Of a DNA stretch of 46,479 bases, positions 18,887 to 28,041 are shown piece after piece. The DNA lies in contig NZ_QCYG01000013.1 in the NCBI RefSeq assembly GCF_003072065.1, forward strand, positions 1-46,479, in the 5' to 3' direction. Position numbers and translations under genes: made by a program. Source of the DNA: Thalassorhabdomicrobium marinisediminis. Lineage in GTDB: Bacteria > Pseudomonadota > Alphaproteobacteria > Rhodobacterales > Rhodobacteraceae. The notes under the pieces were generated by a model. It was not told where the DNA came from. It searched no databases and was given only the letters and a program-made list of their open reading frames with translations. How positions within the stretch are numbered: the stretch's first letter is position 1; every line of letters begins with the position of its first letter.

Positions 18887-20537
18887 GGTTCGCCGCGCCT
18901 CTGCCCAGCCAAAGGCAGACGCGCCCGCGACTCCACCGCCGCAAACATCCGACGCGCAGGGCAAGCCGGACGCGCGCCCGTCCCCTGAACCGACACCAAA
19001 GACGCAACCGGACCCCACGCCCAAGACGGGCGCGGTGGACAGCGCGCGCACCGTCGCCGCCGAAACCGACATCGACGCGATCCGGCAAGAGGGTCTGACC
19101 GGACGCCAGTTGCGTATGGCGCGGCGGGTGGCGCAGAAGAACGGCCTTGCCGTGACCTCGGACTTCGACGCGGTGCGACAGCTTCGCCAGAAGGGCATCG
19201 ACCCGTTCCAGCGGGCCAACGTGCTCGAACTCGTCACCCCGAACAACGCCCAGACCCGCGCCGCGGCCACTGAATTGCAGACCACCACCGCCAAGGAACC
19301 GGCCGAACAGCCGCGGGTGCAACTGCCGCAGACCGTGAAACGGAGCAACGCGCTGCCCTCGACCCAGCTTGGCGCGCCGGACAATCCCGCCGAACGCCGC
19401 GCGAGCGAGATCAGCCGCATCCAGCGCGACATCGCCAAACGCCGCCGCCGCAACCTGTTGGCGTTGATGGGGCGGCTGGCGATGTTCGTCATCCTGCCGA
19501 CGCTGGCCGCGGGCTATTATTTCTACGTCGTGGCCACCCCGATGTATGGCACGAAATCCGAATTCGTGATCCAGCAGGCGGAAAGCACCGGCGCCTCGGG
19601 CCTTGGCGGTCTGTTTCAGGGCACCGGCCTTGCCACCCAGACCGACAGCACCACCGTGCAATCCTACATGACCAGCCGCGAAGCGTTCCTGCGGCTGGAT
19701 GAGGATCACGGCTTCATCGAACATTTCTCGGACCCGTCGATCGACCCGATCCAGCGGCTGGAAGAGGGCGCCTCGAACGAGGCTGCCTATGCGGTCTTTC
19801 AGGATCACGTGCAAATCGGCTACGACCCCACCGAAGGCATCCTGAAAATGGAGGTTATCGCCGCCGACCCGCAGAAAAGTCAGGAGTTTTCCGAAGCCCT
19901 GATCGGCTACGCCGAAGAGCAGGTGGACCAGTTGACCCAGCGGGTGCGTTCGGACCAGATGGAAGGCGCCATGCTTGAGGCGGAACAGGCGGAAGAGCGG
20001 CGGCAGGAGGCGCTCGCCGCGCTCGTCGCCGTGCAAGAAGAGATCCAGCAACCCGACGCCACCGGTGCCACTGCCTCGCTCCAGCAGCGGATCACCACCT
20101 TGCAGATCGAGCTCGATCAGGAACGGCTCAGCCTTGCCAGCCTGCTCAACAACCGCCGCCCCAATGAGGCTCAGGTCAACGCCACGCAATCGCAGATCAC
20201 CCTGCTGGAAAACCAGATCAACGATCTGCGCGGTCAGTTGTCCAGCGGCGACGGCGGGTCGATCGTGTCGAACAACGCGCGGCTGCGGCAGGCGGAAGAG
20301 AATTACCTGATCGCCGTGCAAAAGGTGCAGGCGGCCAGCGCCTCGCTCGACACCGCGCGGATCGAGGCCAACCGGCAGGTGCGCTACATGTCAATTTCCG
20401 TCGCACCCATCGCCCCGGATGAGGCGACCTATCCCAAAGCCTTCGAAAATACCTTGTTGGCGTTCTTGATCCTGTCGGGCATCTACTTGATGATCTCCCT
20501 CACCGCTTCAATCCTTCGCGAACAGGTAAGCTCTTGA
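18855..20537 (+). CDS. capsule polysaccharide export inner-membrane protein (KpsE/Wzz-like)
   Basis: A 560-residue polysaccharide co-polymerase/export-type protein. A long Pro/Ala/Thr-rich cytoplasmic N-terminus (about 200 residues) precedes a first membrane helix ([20 protein letters not shown]), a large periplasmic region with strong coiled-coil content, and a second membrane helix near the C-terminus ([18 protein letters not shown]). The segment [17 protein letters not shown] is typical of KpsE/CtrB proteins that link the ABC exporter to the outer-membrane channel. The ATG at 18855 overlaps kpsT by 32 bases; an upstream TTG at 18825 is less likely. Its TGA shares one base with the kdsA ATG. 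Confidence 0.8.
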   Translation: MTTKPKAQKFRVRRASAQPKADAPATPPPQTSDAQGKPDARPSPEPTPKTQPDPTPKTGAVDSARTVAAETDIDAIRQEGLTGRQLRMARRVAQKNGLAVTSDFDAVRQLRQKGIDPFQRANVLELVTPNNAQTRAAATELQTTTAKEPAEQPRVQLPQTVKRSNALPSTQLGAPDNPAERRASEISRIQRDIAKRRRRNLLALMGRLAMFVILPTLAAGYYFYVVATPMYGTKSEFVIQQAESTGASGLGGLFQGTGLATQTDSTTVQSYMTSREAFLRLDEDHGFIEHFSDPSIDPIQRLEEGASNEAAYAVFQDHVQIGYDPTEGILKMEVIAADPQKSQEFSEALIGYAEEQVDQLTQRVRSDQMEGAMLEAEQAEERRQEALAALVAVQEEIQQPDATGATASLQQRITTLQIELDQERLSLASLLNNRRPNEAQVNATQSQITLLENQINDLRGQLSSGDGGSIVSNNARLRQAEENYLIAVQKVQAASASLDTARIEANRQVRYMSISVAPIAPDEATYPKAFENTLLAFLILSGIYLMISLTASILREQVSS

Positions 20538-21370
20538 TGAAAGACGTCGAAATTGGGTCTGTGACGGCCTCGAACGACCGCCCGTTGACGATCATCGCCG
20601 GCCCGTGCCAGCTTGAAAGTCTGGACCACGCGCGCATGATTGCCACCGAAATGGCGCGCGTCTGCGACACGCACGGCGCGCAATTCGTGTTCAAGGGCAG
20701 CTATGATAAGGCCAACCGCACGTCCCTGTCGGGAAAACGCGGGCTTGGCATGGACGAGGGGCTGGCGATTCACGCCGCCATCCGCAAGGAGTTCGGCTGC
20801 CCCGTGCTGACCGACGTCCACGCGCCCGACCAATGCGCCCCCGTGGCCGAGGTCTGCGACATCCTGCAAATCCCGGCCTTCCTGAGCCGCCAGACCGATC
20901 TGTTGCTCGCCGCCGGAGAGACCGGTGCTGCGATCAACGTCAAGAAGGGCCAGTTCCTTGCCCCTTGGGACATGGCGAACGTGGTGGACAAGGTCGAATC
21001 CACCGGCAACCGGCGCATCCTGCTGACCGAGCGCGGCGTGTCTTTTGGCTACAACGCGCTGGTGGCCGACATGCGGTCCCTGCCCGAGATGATGAAGACC
21101 GGCTATCCGGTGGTGATGGACGCCACCCACGCGGTCGCGCAACCCGGCGGTCTGGGCGGCGCCAGCGGCGGCCAACGCGAGTTTGCGCCGGTGCTGGCAC
21201 GGGCTGCCGTGGCGCTTGGTATCGGGGCGGTGTTCCTTGAAACCCACGAAGACCCCGACAACGCGCCGTCGGATGGGCCCAACATGATCCGGCTTGCGGA
21301 TATGGACGGCGTGATCCGGACGCTCATGGCGCTGGATGCCGTGGCCAAGGCCGACCCCGCCCGTATCTGA
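20537..21370 (+). CDS. kdsA: 3-deoxy-8-phosphooctulonate synthase
   Basis: A 277-residue cytoplasmic TIM-barrel enzyme that condenses arabinose-5-phosphate with phosphoenolpyruvate to KDO-8-phosphate, a precursor of lipopolysaccharide and of KDO-linked capsules. Family motifs include IAGPCQLES (20-28), [29 protein letters not shown] and the C-terminal [17 protein letters not shown]. Its ATG overlaps the last base of the KpsE-like gene, so KDO supply is coupled to the export genes; KDO is known to link ABC-exported capsules to their lipid anchor. Confidence 0.95.
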   Translation: MKDVEIGSVTASNDRPLTIIAGPCQLESLDHARMIATEMARVCDTHGAQFVFKGSYDKANRTSLSGKRGLGMDEGLAIHAAIRKEFGCPVLTDVHAPDQCAPVAEVCDILQIPAFLSRQTDLLLAAGETGAAINVKKGQFLAPWDMANVVDKVESTGNRRILLTERGVSFGYNALVADMRSLPEMMKTGYPVVMDATHAVAQPGGLGGASGGQREFAPVLARAAVALGIGAVFLETHEDPDNAPSDGPNMIRLADMDGVIRTLMALDAVAKADPARI

Positions 21371-21440
21371 GGCGCGGCTCTGGTCAGGCGGAGACGTTCC
21401 CCCTAGGATCGGCGAAAATCGTCCTCAACGGGGTAATCCG

Positions 21441-22781
21441 ATGTCCTTTCTCCGGCTGTGTCTGCTGACCCTCACGCTGCTTTTCCCGGCGCTTACGACC
21501 CTCGCACAGGAGGGGCCGTCGGGCACGATCACCACGGAGCAATCCCGCCAGCAGGACGCCGATATCGCCGTGCGCATCCGCGAAATCCTGCACGAGCTGG
21601 GCAATTACGACGATGTCACCGTGACAGTCCGCGAAGGTATCGTGCGCCTGCGCGGCACCACCGCCTCAATGGCCGAAGCGCAGGCGCTTGAGCCGCTCGT
21701 CTCGCGGGTCGAAGGCGTCGTCGCCGTGCGCAACGACGTCACCGAAACCGCCGAGCTTGCCCGCCGCCTTGATCCGGCGGTCGACCGGTTCATGGCCCGC
21801 GTCAACCAATTGCTGGTGGTGCTGCCCCTGCTGGTGATCGCCGCGCTGGTGATGGGCCTTATCACCATCATCGGCTTTCTGGTGGCCCGGATGCGCCAAC
21901 CGTGGGACCGGCTTGCCCCCAATGCCTTCATCGCCGATGTCTTCCGCCAGTTCGTGCGCATCGCCTTCGTGATCATCGGCCTTGTCGTGGCGCTCGACAT
22001 CCTCAACGCGACCGCGCTCCTCTCGACGATCCTGGGCGCCGCCGGCCTGATCGGTCTGGCCATCGGCTTTGCCGTGCGCGATACGGTCGAGAATTTCATC
22101 GCCTCGGTCATGCTGTCGATCCGCCAGCCGTTCCGCCCCAACGACGTGGTCGAGATCAACGGCGATCAGGGCAAGGTGATCCGCCTGACCTCGCGCGCGA
22201 CCATCCTGCTCAGTTTCGACGGCAACCACATCCGGATCCCCAACGCGACGGTCTTCAAAGCGCGAATCATCAACTTCAGCGAAAACCGCGAACGCCGGTT
22301 CCTGTTCACCGTGGGCATCGACAGCGCGACGGATCTGGCGAAAGCGCGGGATCTGGCGAAATCCATCGTGCATGATCTGCCCTTCGTGCTACCCGAACCC
22401 AAGGCCAACGCCTGGCTGGGCGACATCACCGATGCGGGCACCGAATTGAACGTGGCGGGCTGGATCGACCAGACCGAAACCTCGCTCCTGCTGGCCCGGG
22501 GAGAGGCGTTGCGCCTCGTCAAGCTCGCGCTCGAGCATGAAGGCATCGCCCTGCCCAACACCACCTACACGCTGGACCTTCCCGGCCCCTTCCTGCCCGC
22601 CGAGGCCTCCGCCGAAACGCCCACCCCCGCCAGCCCGACGCCGCCGCCCAAACCCCAAGGCAGCCGTGCCGTGGCCGAGGTGTCCTCGGAAGAAGACGGC
22701 GCGCTGGACCGCATGATCGACGCCGAACGCCAGTCGGAAGAGAAAGAGGACCTGCTGCGCGAAGACGCGGCGACGGAATGA
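21441..22781 (+). CDS. MscS-type mechanosensitive channel with BON domain
   Basis: A 446-residue inner-membrane channel. A signal peptide (to about residue 23, LAQEG) is followed by a periplasmic BON domain (about 30-95, TVTVREGIVRLRGTTAS), two or three membrane helices, and the MscS pore and cytoplasmic domains (GAAGLIGLAIGFAVRDTVENFIASVML as pore helix, then FRPNDVVEINGDQGKV). The tail is rich in Pro and charged residues. It likely gates under membrane tension to release solutes. BON domains usually bind phospholipid, which could help sense the envelope. The ATG at 21441 was chosen because it starts the signal peptide. Confidence 0.88.
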   Translation: MSFLRLCLLTLTLLFPALTTLAQEGPSGTITTEQSRQQDADIAVRIREILHELGNYDDVTVTVREGIVRLRGTTASMAEAQALEPLVSRVEGVVAVRNDVTETAELARRLDPAVDRFMARVNQLLVVLPLLVIAALVMGLITIIGFLVARMRQPWDRLAPNAFIADVFRQFVRIAFVIIGLVVALDILNATALLSTILGAAGLIGLAIGFAVRDTVENFIASVMLSIRQPFRPNDVVEINGDQGKVIRLTSRATILLSFDGNHIRIPNATVFKARIINFSENRERRFLFTVGIDSATDLAKARDLAKSIVHDLPFVLPEPKANAWLGDITDAGTELNVAGWIDQTETSLLLARGEALRLVKLALEHEGIALPNTTYTLDLPGPFLPAEASAETPTPASPTPPPKPQGSRAVAEVSSEEDGALDRMIDAERQSEEKEDLLREDAATE

Positions 22782-22842
22782 CAGAAACCCGTTTTTCAGG
22801 GTTGATCCCCCCTGCGGTTTTTCGTATCAGCCAAGTCGCTGC

Positions 22843-22917
22843 TGGGATGTAGCCAAGTGGTAAGGCAACTGTTTTTGGTACAGTGTACCGTAGGTTCGAA
22901 TCCTACCATCCCAGCCA
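22843..22917 (+). tRNA. tRNA-Gln (anticodon UUG) with encoded CCA
   Basis: A complete cloverleaf: acceptor TGGGATG/CATCCCA, D arm GCC/GGC, anticodon stem ACTGT/ACAGT with loop TTTTGGT giving anticodon TTG, T arm GTAGG/CCTAC with loop TTCGAAT, discriminator G and an encoded CCA. The 3' half is the integration target of the element to its right, and the gene is intact after integration. Confidence 0.95.
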
Positions 22918-22920
22918 ACT
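22901..22920 (+). repeat. attL core, 3' end of tRNA-Gln
   Basis: TCCTACCATCCCAGCCAACT is found here and again, perfectly, at 44001-44020. Here it forms the 3' side of the T loop, the T and acceptor stems and CCA of the tRNA. The flanks differ at both sides, so the shared core is exactly 20 bp. Confidence 0.85.
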
Positions 22921-22991
22921 TTCCGGATTTATCGTTTTAGATCAGGCAGCCCGCCTTATTAGCTGGGATGATCTGAGGTTTTGCGACACAG

Positions 22992-23027
22992 GTGTTTACA
23001 CAAGCGTTTACACAAGTGCTCACACAA
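22992..23027 (+). repeat. left triplet of 12-bp repeats (probable integrase arm sites)
   Basis: Three back-to-back 12-mers: GTGTTTACACAA, GCGTTTACACAA and GTGCTCACACAA. They start 72 bases inside the attL core and end 66 bases before the integrase start. An equivalent triplet lies inside attR at 43884-43919, sharing the exact 12-mer GTGTTTACACAA in the same orientation. Confidence 0.65.
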
Positions 23028-23093
23028 AAAGCCGCCCGAGGCGCCTTGGGATCAAATTTTCCCTCCTGAACAGTGACCAGAATCGAGGTCACT

Positions 23094-25097
23094 ATGGACA
23101 GATTTTTTTACCTTACCAGACGGCGAGAAACGTGGTTTTACCGCCGTCGCCTCCCCGGTTTGTCCACAGAAAAACGCCCGGTGATGCTGTCCTTAGGGAC
23201 GACAGATCGCAAATTGGCCCTTAAATCCTGTGCAAAGCTCACCGCGCACATGGACCAAATGCTGGACAACGATCTTCATATGACACTGCCCGAAACGGAG
23301 GTAGCCGCCTTTTTCAAGGCCGAGCTACGCCGTGTCCTGCGCGACCTCAGGGTCGAACGCACGGTCGAGCATGTCGACGGGTCCATGACAGCATGCAAGG
23401 CCCGCCAGAATCATCTCAAAGCAGTTATTCTGTCCAGCATGGCCGAAGATGGTCTGTGCAAAGAGATGCCGCAGATGAGGCTGGCGCAAATTGATCCGTC
23501 CCTGCGCGATGAAGCACTGTCTTTGCACAGTGAAACCTATGCAACCTTCATGTCCGATCGGTTCAACGCGGATATTCAGCAACGCGCTACGGACATCCTG
23601 AAGCGTTCCGATTTTGCTCAATACGACAAGCTTTTCCTGCGCAAAGCCACTCTGGAAGCGCATATGGCCGCGCATGTAGCGCTGGGAGCCGTTCCCGTTC
23701 ACGCATGCGAGCAAGCCCGCACGGCAGCAATAGACCTTCTGTCGGGCCATCAAACACCCGAACGCTCCGAAGCGCCCGCACTGCCCCCGATACCACCCGA
23801 ACCTGTTGCAACTGCACCGACACAAAAGCCGTGCGTTACCGAAGGTGTTGATTTGATCCAGGATCGCTTCACGGCACAAACAATCCATGTCCAACGCGAA
23901 CAGGCCATGCAGCAGCCGGAGGAGCCCGAATTTGACGGCACAGCGCAGAATGTCGTGGTTGAGCGGACATATGGTGCTGATCTATTCGGCACGGCTGTCC
24001 GGATGATCCGAAGATCAAAGTCCCAAGAAGATACCTCCCTGCAAAAACTGAAATCCGTAAGCCTTTTCCTCTACCTCACGGGGGTGCAGATGGTCACGGA
24101 TGTGCGCCAGCATCATATCGATATGTTCGGGCATTCTTTGGAAAAGCAGCTTCCCAAACATTACTGGAAATCAGATGCGCAGAAGAACCTGACTTTTAGG
24201 GAACTGGTGGAAACTATCCAGAACAGGACGGACATCGCTGTGGGCCTGTCCCCTCCAACGATCGCACGGCATCTGACGACCATCGTTGGTATTATCAGAT
24301 TTGCCGCCAATGAGGGGAATACGCTGCCGTTTACGCCGCAAACGACCGATTTGATCCCCATCGACAAACGTTCAGACGCTCAAAAGCGGTCGGTGTTCGT
24401 TTTGGAAGACGTCCAACGGGTCTTTGCGCATCCACTTTGGCAGGGCTGCAAAAGCAAGGGACGACGGCATGAGGTGGGTAAGATTCTCATTAAGGATCAC
24501 CATTACTGGATCAACCTTCTGCTCGCCTATACAGGCGCGCGCCGTTCAGAAATTGCAGGGCTTCGCGAGAGCGATGTTGGGTATGACGATGATATCCCTT
24601 TCGTGCATATTCGCGAAAATACAGTGCGTGGCCTCAAGACGAGGTTCAGCCAACGGCGCGTCCCGCTCCATCCACACCTGATCGAGCTTGGATTCATGGA
24701 ATTCGTTAATGGAAGACGTTCATCTCACCAGTCATTCCTTTTCCCTGAAGCAATCCCCGCGAAAGTAAGAGAGATGTGCTTACAAGCGGATGGTCGCCCC
24801 CCGCCCTATGATAAGAAATTCGGAGACAGTCTCGATCACGTCTGGCGCCAATCCCTGCTTCGGAGCCTCGACGGAAATCCCGAAAAATATTGTGTAGCCA
24901 GTCTGCGCAGTTACGTAAACGATACGCTTATCAATCTGCGCCAGGAAGATGGCAGCACCCTTGTCGTTCCCGGTATCGATCGGCGCGACCTCATGGGACA
25001 CAGGCCCTTGGATGTGAATGAAGGGACCTATCGCCGCGATGCGAAGCCTCTGGGACCGCTGTATGTGGCTATTAAGTTGCTCCCGAGGTTGTTCTAG
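23094..25097 (+). CDS. tyrosine recombinase (integrase) of the element
   Basis: A 667-residue phage-type integrase expected to catalyse integration into tRNA-Gln. The N-terminal RFFYLTRRRETWFYRRRLP segment resembles the DUF6538-type N-terminus common in alphaproteobacterial integrases. A long central region and SAM-like core-binding segment follow. In the catalytic domain the first arginine is in GARRSE (about residue 481), the beta-hairpin lysine in GLKTRFSQRRVPLH, box II in SLRSYV...LMGH, and the nucleophile tyrosine in GTYRRD (about 645). The ATG at 23094 has GAGG seven bases upstream; a GTG at 23073 is possible. Its position beside attL fits the usual layout. Confidence 0.88.
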   Translation: MDRFFYLTRRRETWFYRRRLPGLSTEKRPVMLSLGTTDRKLALKSCAKLTAHMDQMLDNDLHMTLPETEVAAFFKAELRRVLRDLRVERTVEHVDGSMTACKARQNHLKAVILSSMAEDGLCKEMPQMRLAQIDPSLRDEALSLHSETYATFMSDRFNADIQQRATDILKRSDFAQYDKLFLRKATLEAHMAAHVALGAVPVHACEQARTAAIDLLSGHQTPERSEAPALPPIPPEPVATAPTQKPCVTEGVDLIQDRFTAQTIHVQREQAMQQPEEPEFDGTAQNVVVERTYGADLFGTAVRMIRRSKSQEDTSLQKLKSVSLFLYLTGVQMVTDVRQHHIDMFGHSLEKQLPKHYWKSDAQKNLTFRELVETIQNRTDIAVGLSPPTIARHLTTIVGIIRFAANEGNTLPFTPQTTDLIPIDKRSDAQKRSVFVLEDVQRVFAHPLWQGCKSKGRRHEVGKILIKDHHYWINLLLAYTGARRSEIAGLRESDVGYDDDIPFVHIRENTVRGLKTRFSQRRVPLHPHLIELGFMEFVNGRRSSHQSFLFPEAIPAKVREMCLQADGRPPPYDKKFGDSLDHVWRQSLLRSLDGNPEKYCVASLRSYVNDTLINLRQEDGSTLVVPGIDRRDLMGHRPLDVNEGTYRRDAKPLGPLYVAIKLLPRLF

Positions 25098-25290
25098 ATA
25101 TGCGAGTGATGAGCCGCTACAAGTTCGTATTATATCACACGAATTCAGAAAATACCCTTTCCATCTTTGCAGCCCAATACTTTTATACAAATGAAACCAT
25201 TAGTCAGGTCAGGCTCCCAAAAAAGGCCATACGGATTGCCCTCACACTTGTTTAGGGCAATGATCTGAAAAACAGAAAATTGCAGTATCG

Positions 25291-28041
25291 ATGCCCCATC
25301 CAATCAACCAAACCCCCGAACAGATCGCTCGAGATCAAATCGACAAGCGCTTGGTCACTGCTGGCTGGCAGGTGCAGGACAAGGCATCGCTGAACCCCAA
25401 CGCGTCGCTGGGGGTCGCGGTGCGGGAATACCAGACCGACATTGGACCAGCGGACTATGTCCTCTTCGTCGAAGGGAAAGCCGTTGGCGTGGTTGAGGCC
25501 AAGCCGGACAGTTGGGGCGAGCGCCTGACAACCGTTGAAGAGCAATCCTCGGGCTACGCGGCAGCCAAGCTGAAATGGGTGAAGAACAACGAGCCTTTGC
25601 CCTTCGTTTACGAAGCCACGTCCGTCGTGACACGGTTCACTGACGGGCGCGATCCCGCACCGCGATCACGAGAGGTGTTTACGTTTCACCAACCCGAAAC
25701 CCTCAAAGCTTGGGCGAACGCTCCGCAATCCTTGCGCGCTGGCCTGCAAAACCTGCCAGACTTGAATACAGACGGTCTACGGGCATGCCAAATCACTGCC
25801 ATCACCAAGCTGGAGAACTCGCTTCAGATGGTCAAACCCCGCGCTTTGGTGCAGATGGCAACCGGATCTGGAAAAACTTTTACTTCGATCACGCAAATCT
25901 ACCGCCTTCTTAAACACGCGGGCGCGCGGCGCATCTTGTTTCTGGTAGATACAAAAAACCTTGGCGAACAGGCTGAGGGGGAATTCATGGCCTATCTGCC
26001 CAACGACGATAACCGCAAGTTCACTGAACTTTACAACGTCCAACGCCTGACGTCGCCCTCAATGGCTGGCGACACGCAGGTGGTGATTTCCACGATCCAG
26101 CGCATGTATGCGACCCTCAAGGGCGAGCCGCTGGACGAGGCGGCGGAAGAGGATCACCCCGAAGAACAAAAGTGGCAGCGCAAGCAGCCCCTGCCCGTTG
26201 TTTATAACCCGAAACTACCACCCGAGACCTTTGATGTGGTAGTAATCGACGAATGCCACCGCTCCATTTACAATCTCTGGCGGCAGGTGATCGAATATTT
26301 CGACGCCTTCCTCATCGGCCTGACTGCCACGCCGGATGCGCGCACCTACGGCTTCTTCCAGCAAAATGTCGTCAGCGAATACACCCACGAGAATGCGGTC
26401 GCTGACAAAGTGAACGTGGGCAACGAGGTCTTCTTGATAGAGACCGAGATGTCCAAAGGCGGAGGAAGCGTAAAAGCCAAGCAGATGGTGGAAAAGCGCG
26501 AGCGCCAAACCCGCGCGCGCCGTTGGGAGACACAGGATGACGATCTGAAATACGCGGCAAGCCAACTGGATCGCTCTGTCGTTGCCCCCGACCAGATCCG
26601 CACCGTCATCACGACCTACCGCGATGCCTGGCCCACGATCTTTCCAGGGCGCAGAGAAGTGCCGAAAACCCTGATCTTTGCTAAGACCGACAGCCATGCA
26701 GATGACATCATCCAGATGGTGCGCACCGAATTTGGTGAGGGCAATGAATTCTGCCGCAAGATTACCGGCGGTGCGAAGAACCCGAAATCGACCCTTGCGG
26801 CCTTTCGCAACGAATATTACCCGCGCATCGCCGTAACCGTCGACATGATCGCAACCGGAACGGATGTGAAGGCGCTGGAATGCCTGATCTTCATGCGCGA
26901 TGTGAAATCGAAAAACTATTTCGAACAGATGAAGGGGCGCGGCACCCGTGTCGTCACCGCTGATGCACTGCAAAAGGTTACGCCTTCTGCGCAGGCGAAA
27001 ACCCATTACGTCATTGTCGATGCCGTGGGCGTCACGAAATCCATCAAGACCGCCAGCCAGCCGTTGGACACCAAGCCGTCGATCCCGTTCAAAGACCTCG
27101 CCATGGGGCTGTTGATGGGTGATCGCAGCGCTGACACCGTCAGCTCGCTTGCCTCCCGCCTGTCGCGGCTGGATACGAAACTGGACGCCGCGGACAAAGA
27201 CAAGATCGCGGCGGAGGCGGGCCAGCCCCTGTCCAACCTTGTGCGCGATCTGTTTGATGCCATTGATCCGGATAGGGTCGAGGAAGACGCCAAGGCCGCT
27301 GGCCACCCGGAGCCGGACGATGCCGCGATGAACGAGGCGCAAGAGGCGCGGATCAAACAGGTCTCAACCCTATTCACTGGCACGCTGATCAACATGATCG
27401 ACACGATCCGCCGTGACTATGACCAGACGATTGACCATGATAGCAAAGACACGCTGCTGAATGCCGACTTTGCGGGGGACGTGACCGAAAACGCCGAGGC
27501 GATGACATCGGAGTTTGAGGAATACCTGAAAGACAACCGCGACCAGATCGCCGCGCTGACAATCTATTTCAACACCCCTGCACGCCGCGCCGAGGTGAGC
27601 TTTGCCATGGTCAAGGAGCTGCTGGTGAGGTTGACTGCTGACCGCCCCCGCCTTGCGCCGCTGACCGTCTGGCGCGCCTATGCGCATCTGGAGGGCTACA
27701 AGGGCGATAGCCCCGCAGGCAATCTGACGGCACTGGTGGCGCTGGTGCGGCGGGTGACGGGGCTGGATAGCACGCTGACCCGCCATTCAGACCGCGTGCG
27801 CAAAAACTTCCAGAACTGGATTTTGAAACACCACGCCGGCGCGGGCGAAAAGTTTTCAGAGGAGCAGATGGACTGGCTGCGCATGATCCGCGACCATCTG
27901 GCGACATCTTTCATCATCGAGCGTGACGATCTGGACATGGCCCCCTTTGACGGCAAGGGCGGGATGGGGCAGATGTATGCGCTGTTTGGCGAAGGCATGG
28001 AGGCCGTGATGGATGAGATGAATGAGGCGTTGTCTGCATGA
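25291..28041 (+). CDS. hsdR: type I restriction enzyme subunit R (HsdR)
   Basis: A 916-residue restriction and translocation subunit. The N-terminal PD-(D/E)XK nuclease shows D55 and E69-A-K71 (GPADYVLF, VVEAK). Two helicase domains follow with Walker A ATGSGKT at 190-196, DECH at 320-323, the GLTATP motif and the MKGRGTRV motif VI. The C-terminal third is the helical region that docks on the methylase. It cuts DNA far from unmethylated recognition sites after ATP-driven translocation. No convincing ribosome site precedes the ATG. Its TGA overlaps the hsdS ATG (ATGA), starting a chain of four such overlaps. Confidence 0.93.
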   Translation: MPHPINQTPEQIARDQIDKRLVTAGWQVQDKASLNPNASLGVAVREYQTDIGPADYVLFVEGKAVGVVEAKPDSWGERLTTVEEQSSGYAAAKLKWVKNNEPLPFVYEATSVVTRFTDGRDPAPRSREVFTFHQPETLKAWANAPQSLRAGLQNLPDLNTDGLRACQITAITKLENSLQMVKPRALVQMATGSGKTFTSITQIYRLLKHAGARRILFLVDTKNLGEQAEGEFMAYLPNDDNRKFTELYNVQRLTSPSMAGDTQVVISTIQRMYATLKGEPLDEAAEEDHPEEQKWQRKQPLPVVYNPKLPPETFDVVVIDECHRSIYNLWRQVIEYFDAFLIGLTATPDARTYGFFQQNVVSEYTHENAVADKVNVGNEVFLIETEMSKGGGSVKAKQMVEKRERQTRARRWETQDDDLKYAASQLDRSVVAPDQIRTVITTYRDAWPTIFPGRREVPKTLIFAKTDSHADDIIQMVRTEFGEGNEFCRKITGGAKNPKSTLAAFRNEYYPRIAVTVDMIATGTDVKALECLIFMRDVKSKNYFEQMKGRGTRVVTADALQKVTPSAQAKTHYVIVDAVGVTKSIKTASQPLDTKPSIPFKDLAMGLLMGDRSADTVSSLASRLSRLDTKLDAADKDKIAAEAGQPLSNLVRDLFDAIDPDRVEEDAKAAGHPEPDDAAMNEAQEARIKQVSTLFTGTLINMIDTIRRDYDQTIDHDSKDTLLNADFAGDVTENAEAMTSEFEEYLKDNRDQIAALTIYFNTPARRAEVSFAMVKELLVRLTADRPRLAPLTVWRAYAHLEGYKGDSPAGNLTALVALVRRVTGLDSTLTRHSDRVRKNFQNWILKHHAGAGEKFSEEQMDWLRMIRDHLATSFIIERDDLDMAPFDGKGGMGQMYALFGEGMEAVMDEMNEALSA

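Noticed and set aside
22883-23224. Frame running out of the tRNA through the 12-bp repeats
   Set aside because: It starts inside the tRNA gene and passes the integrase start in another frame; the VYTSVYTS run only reflects the DNA repeats.
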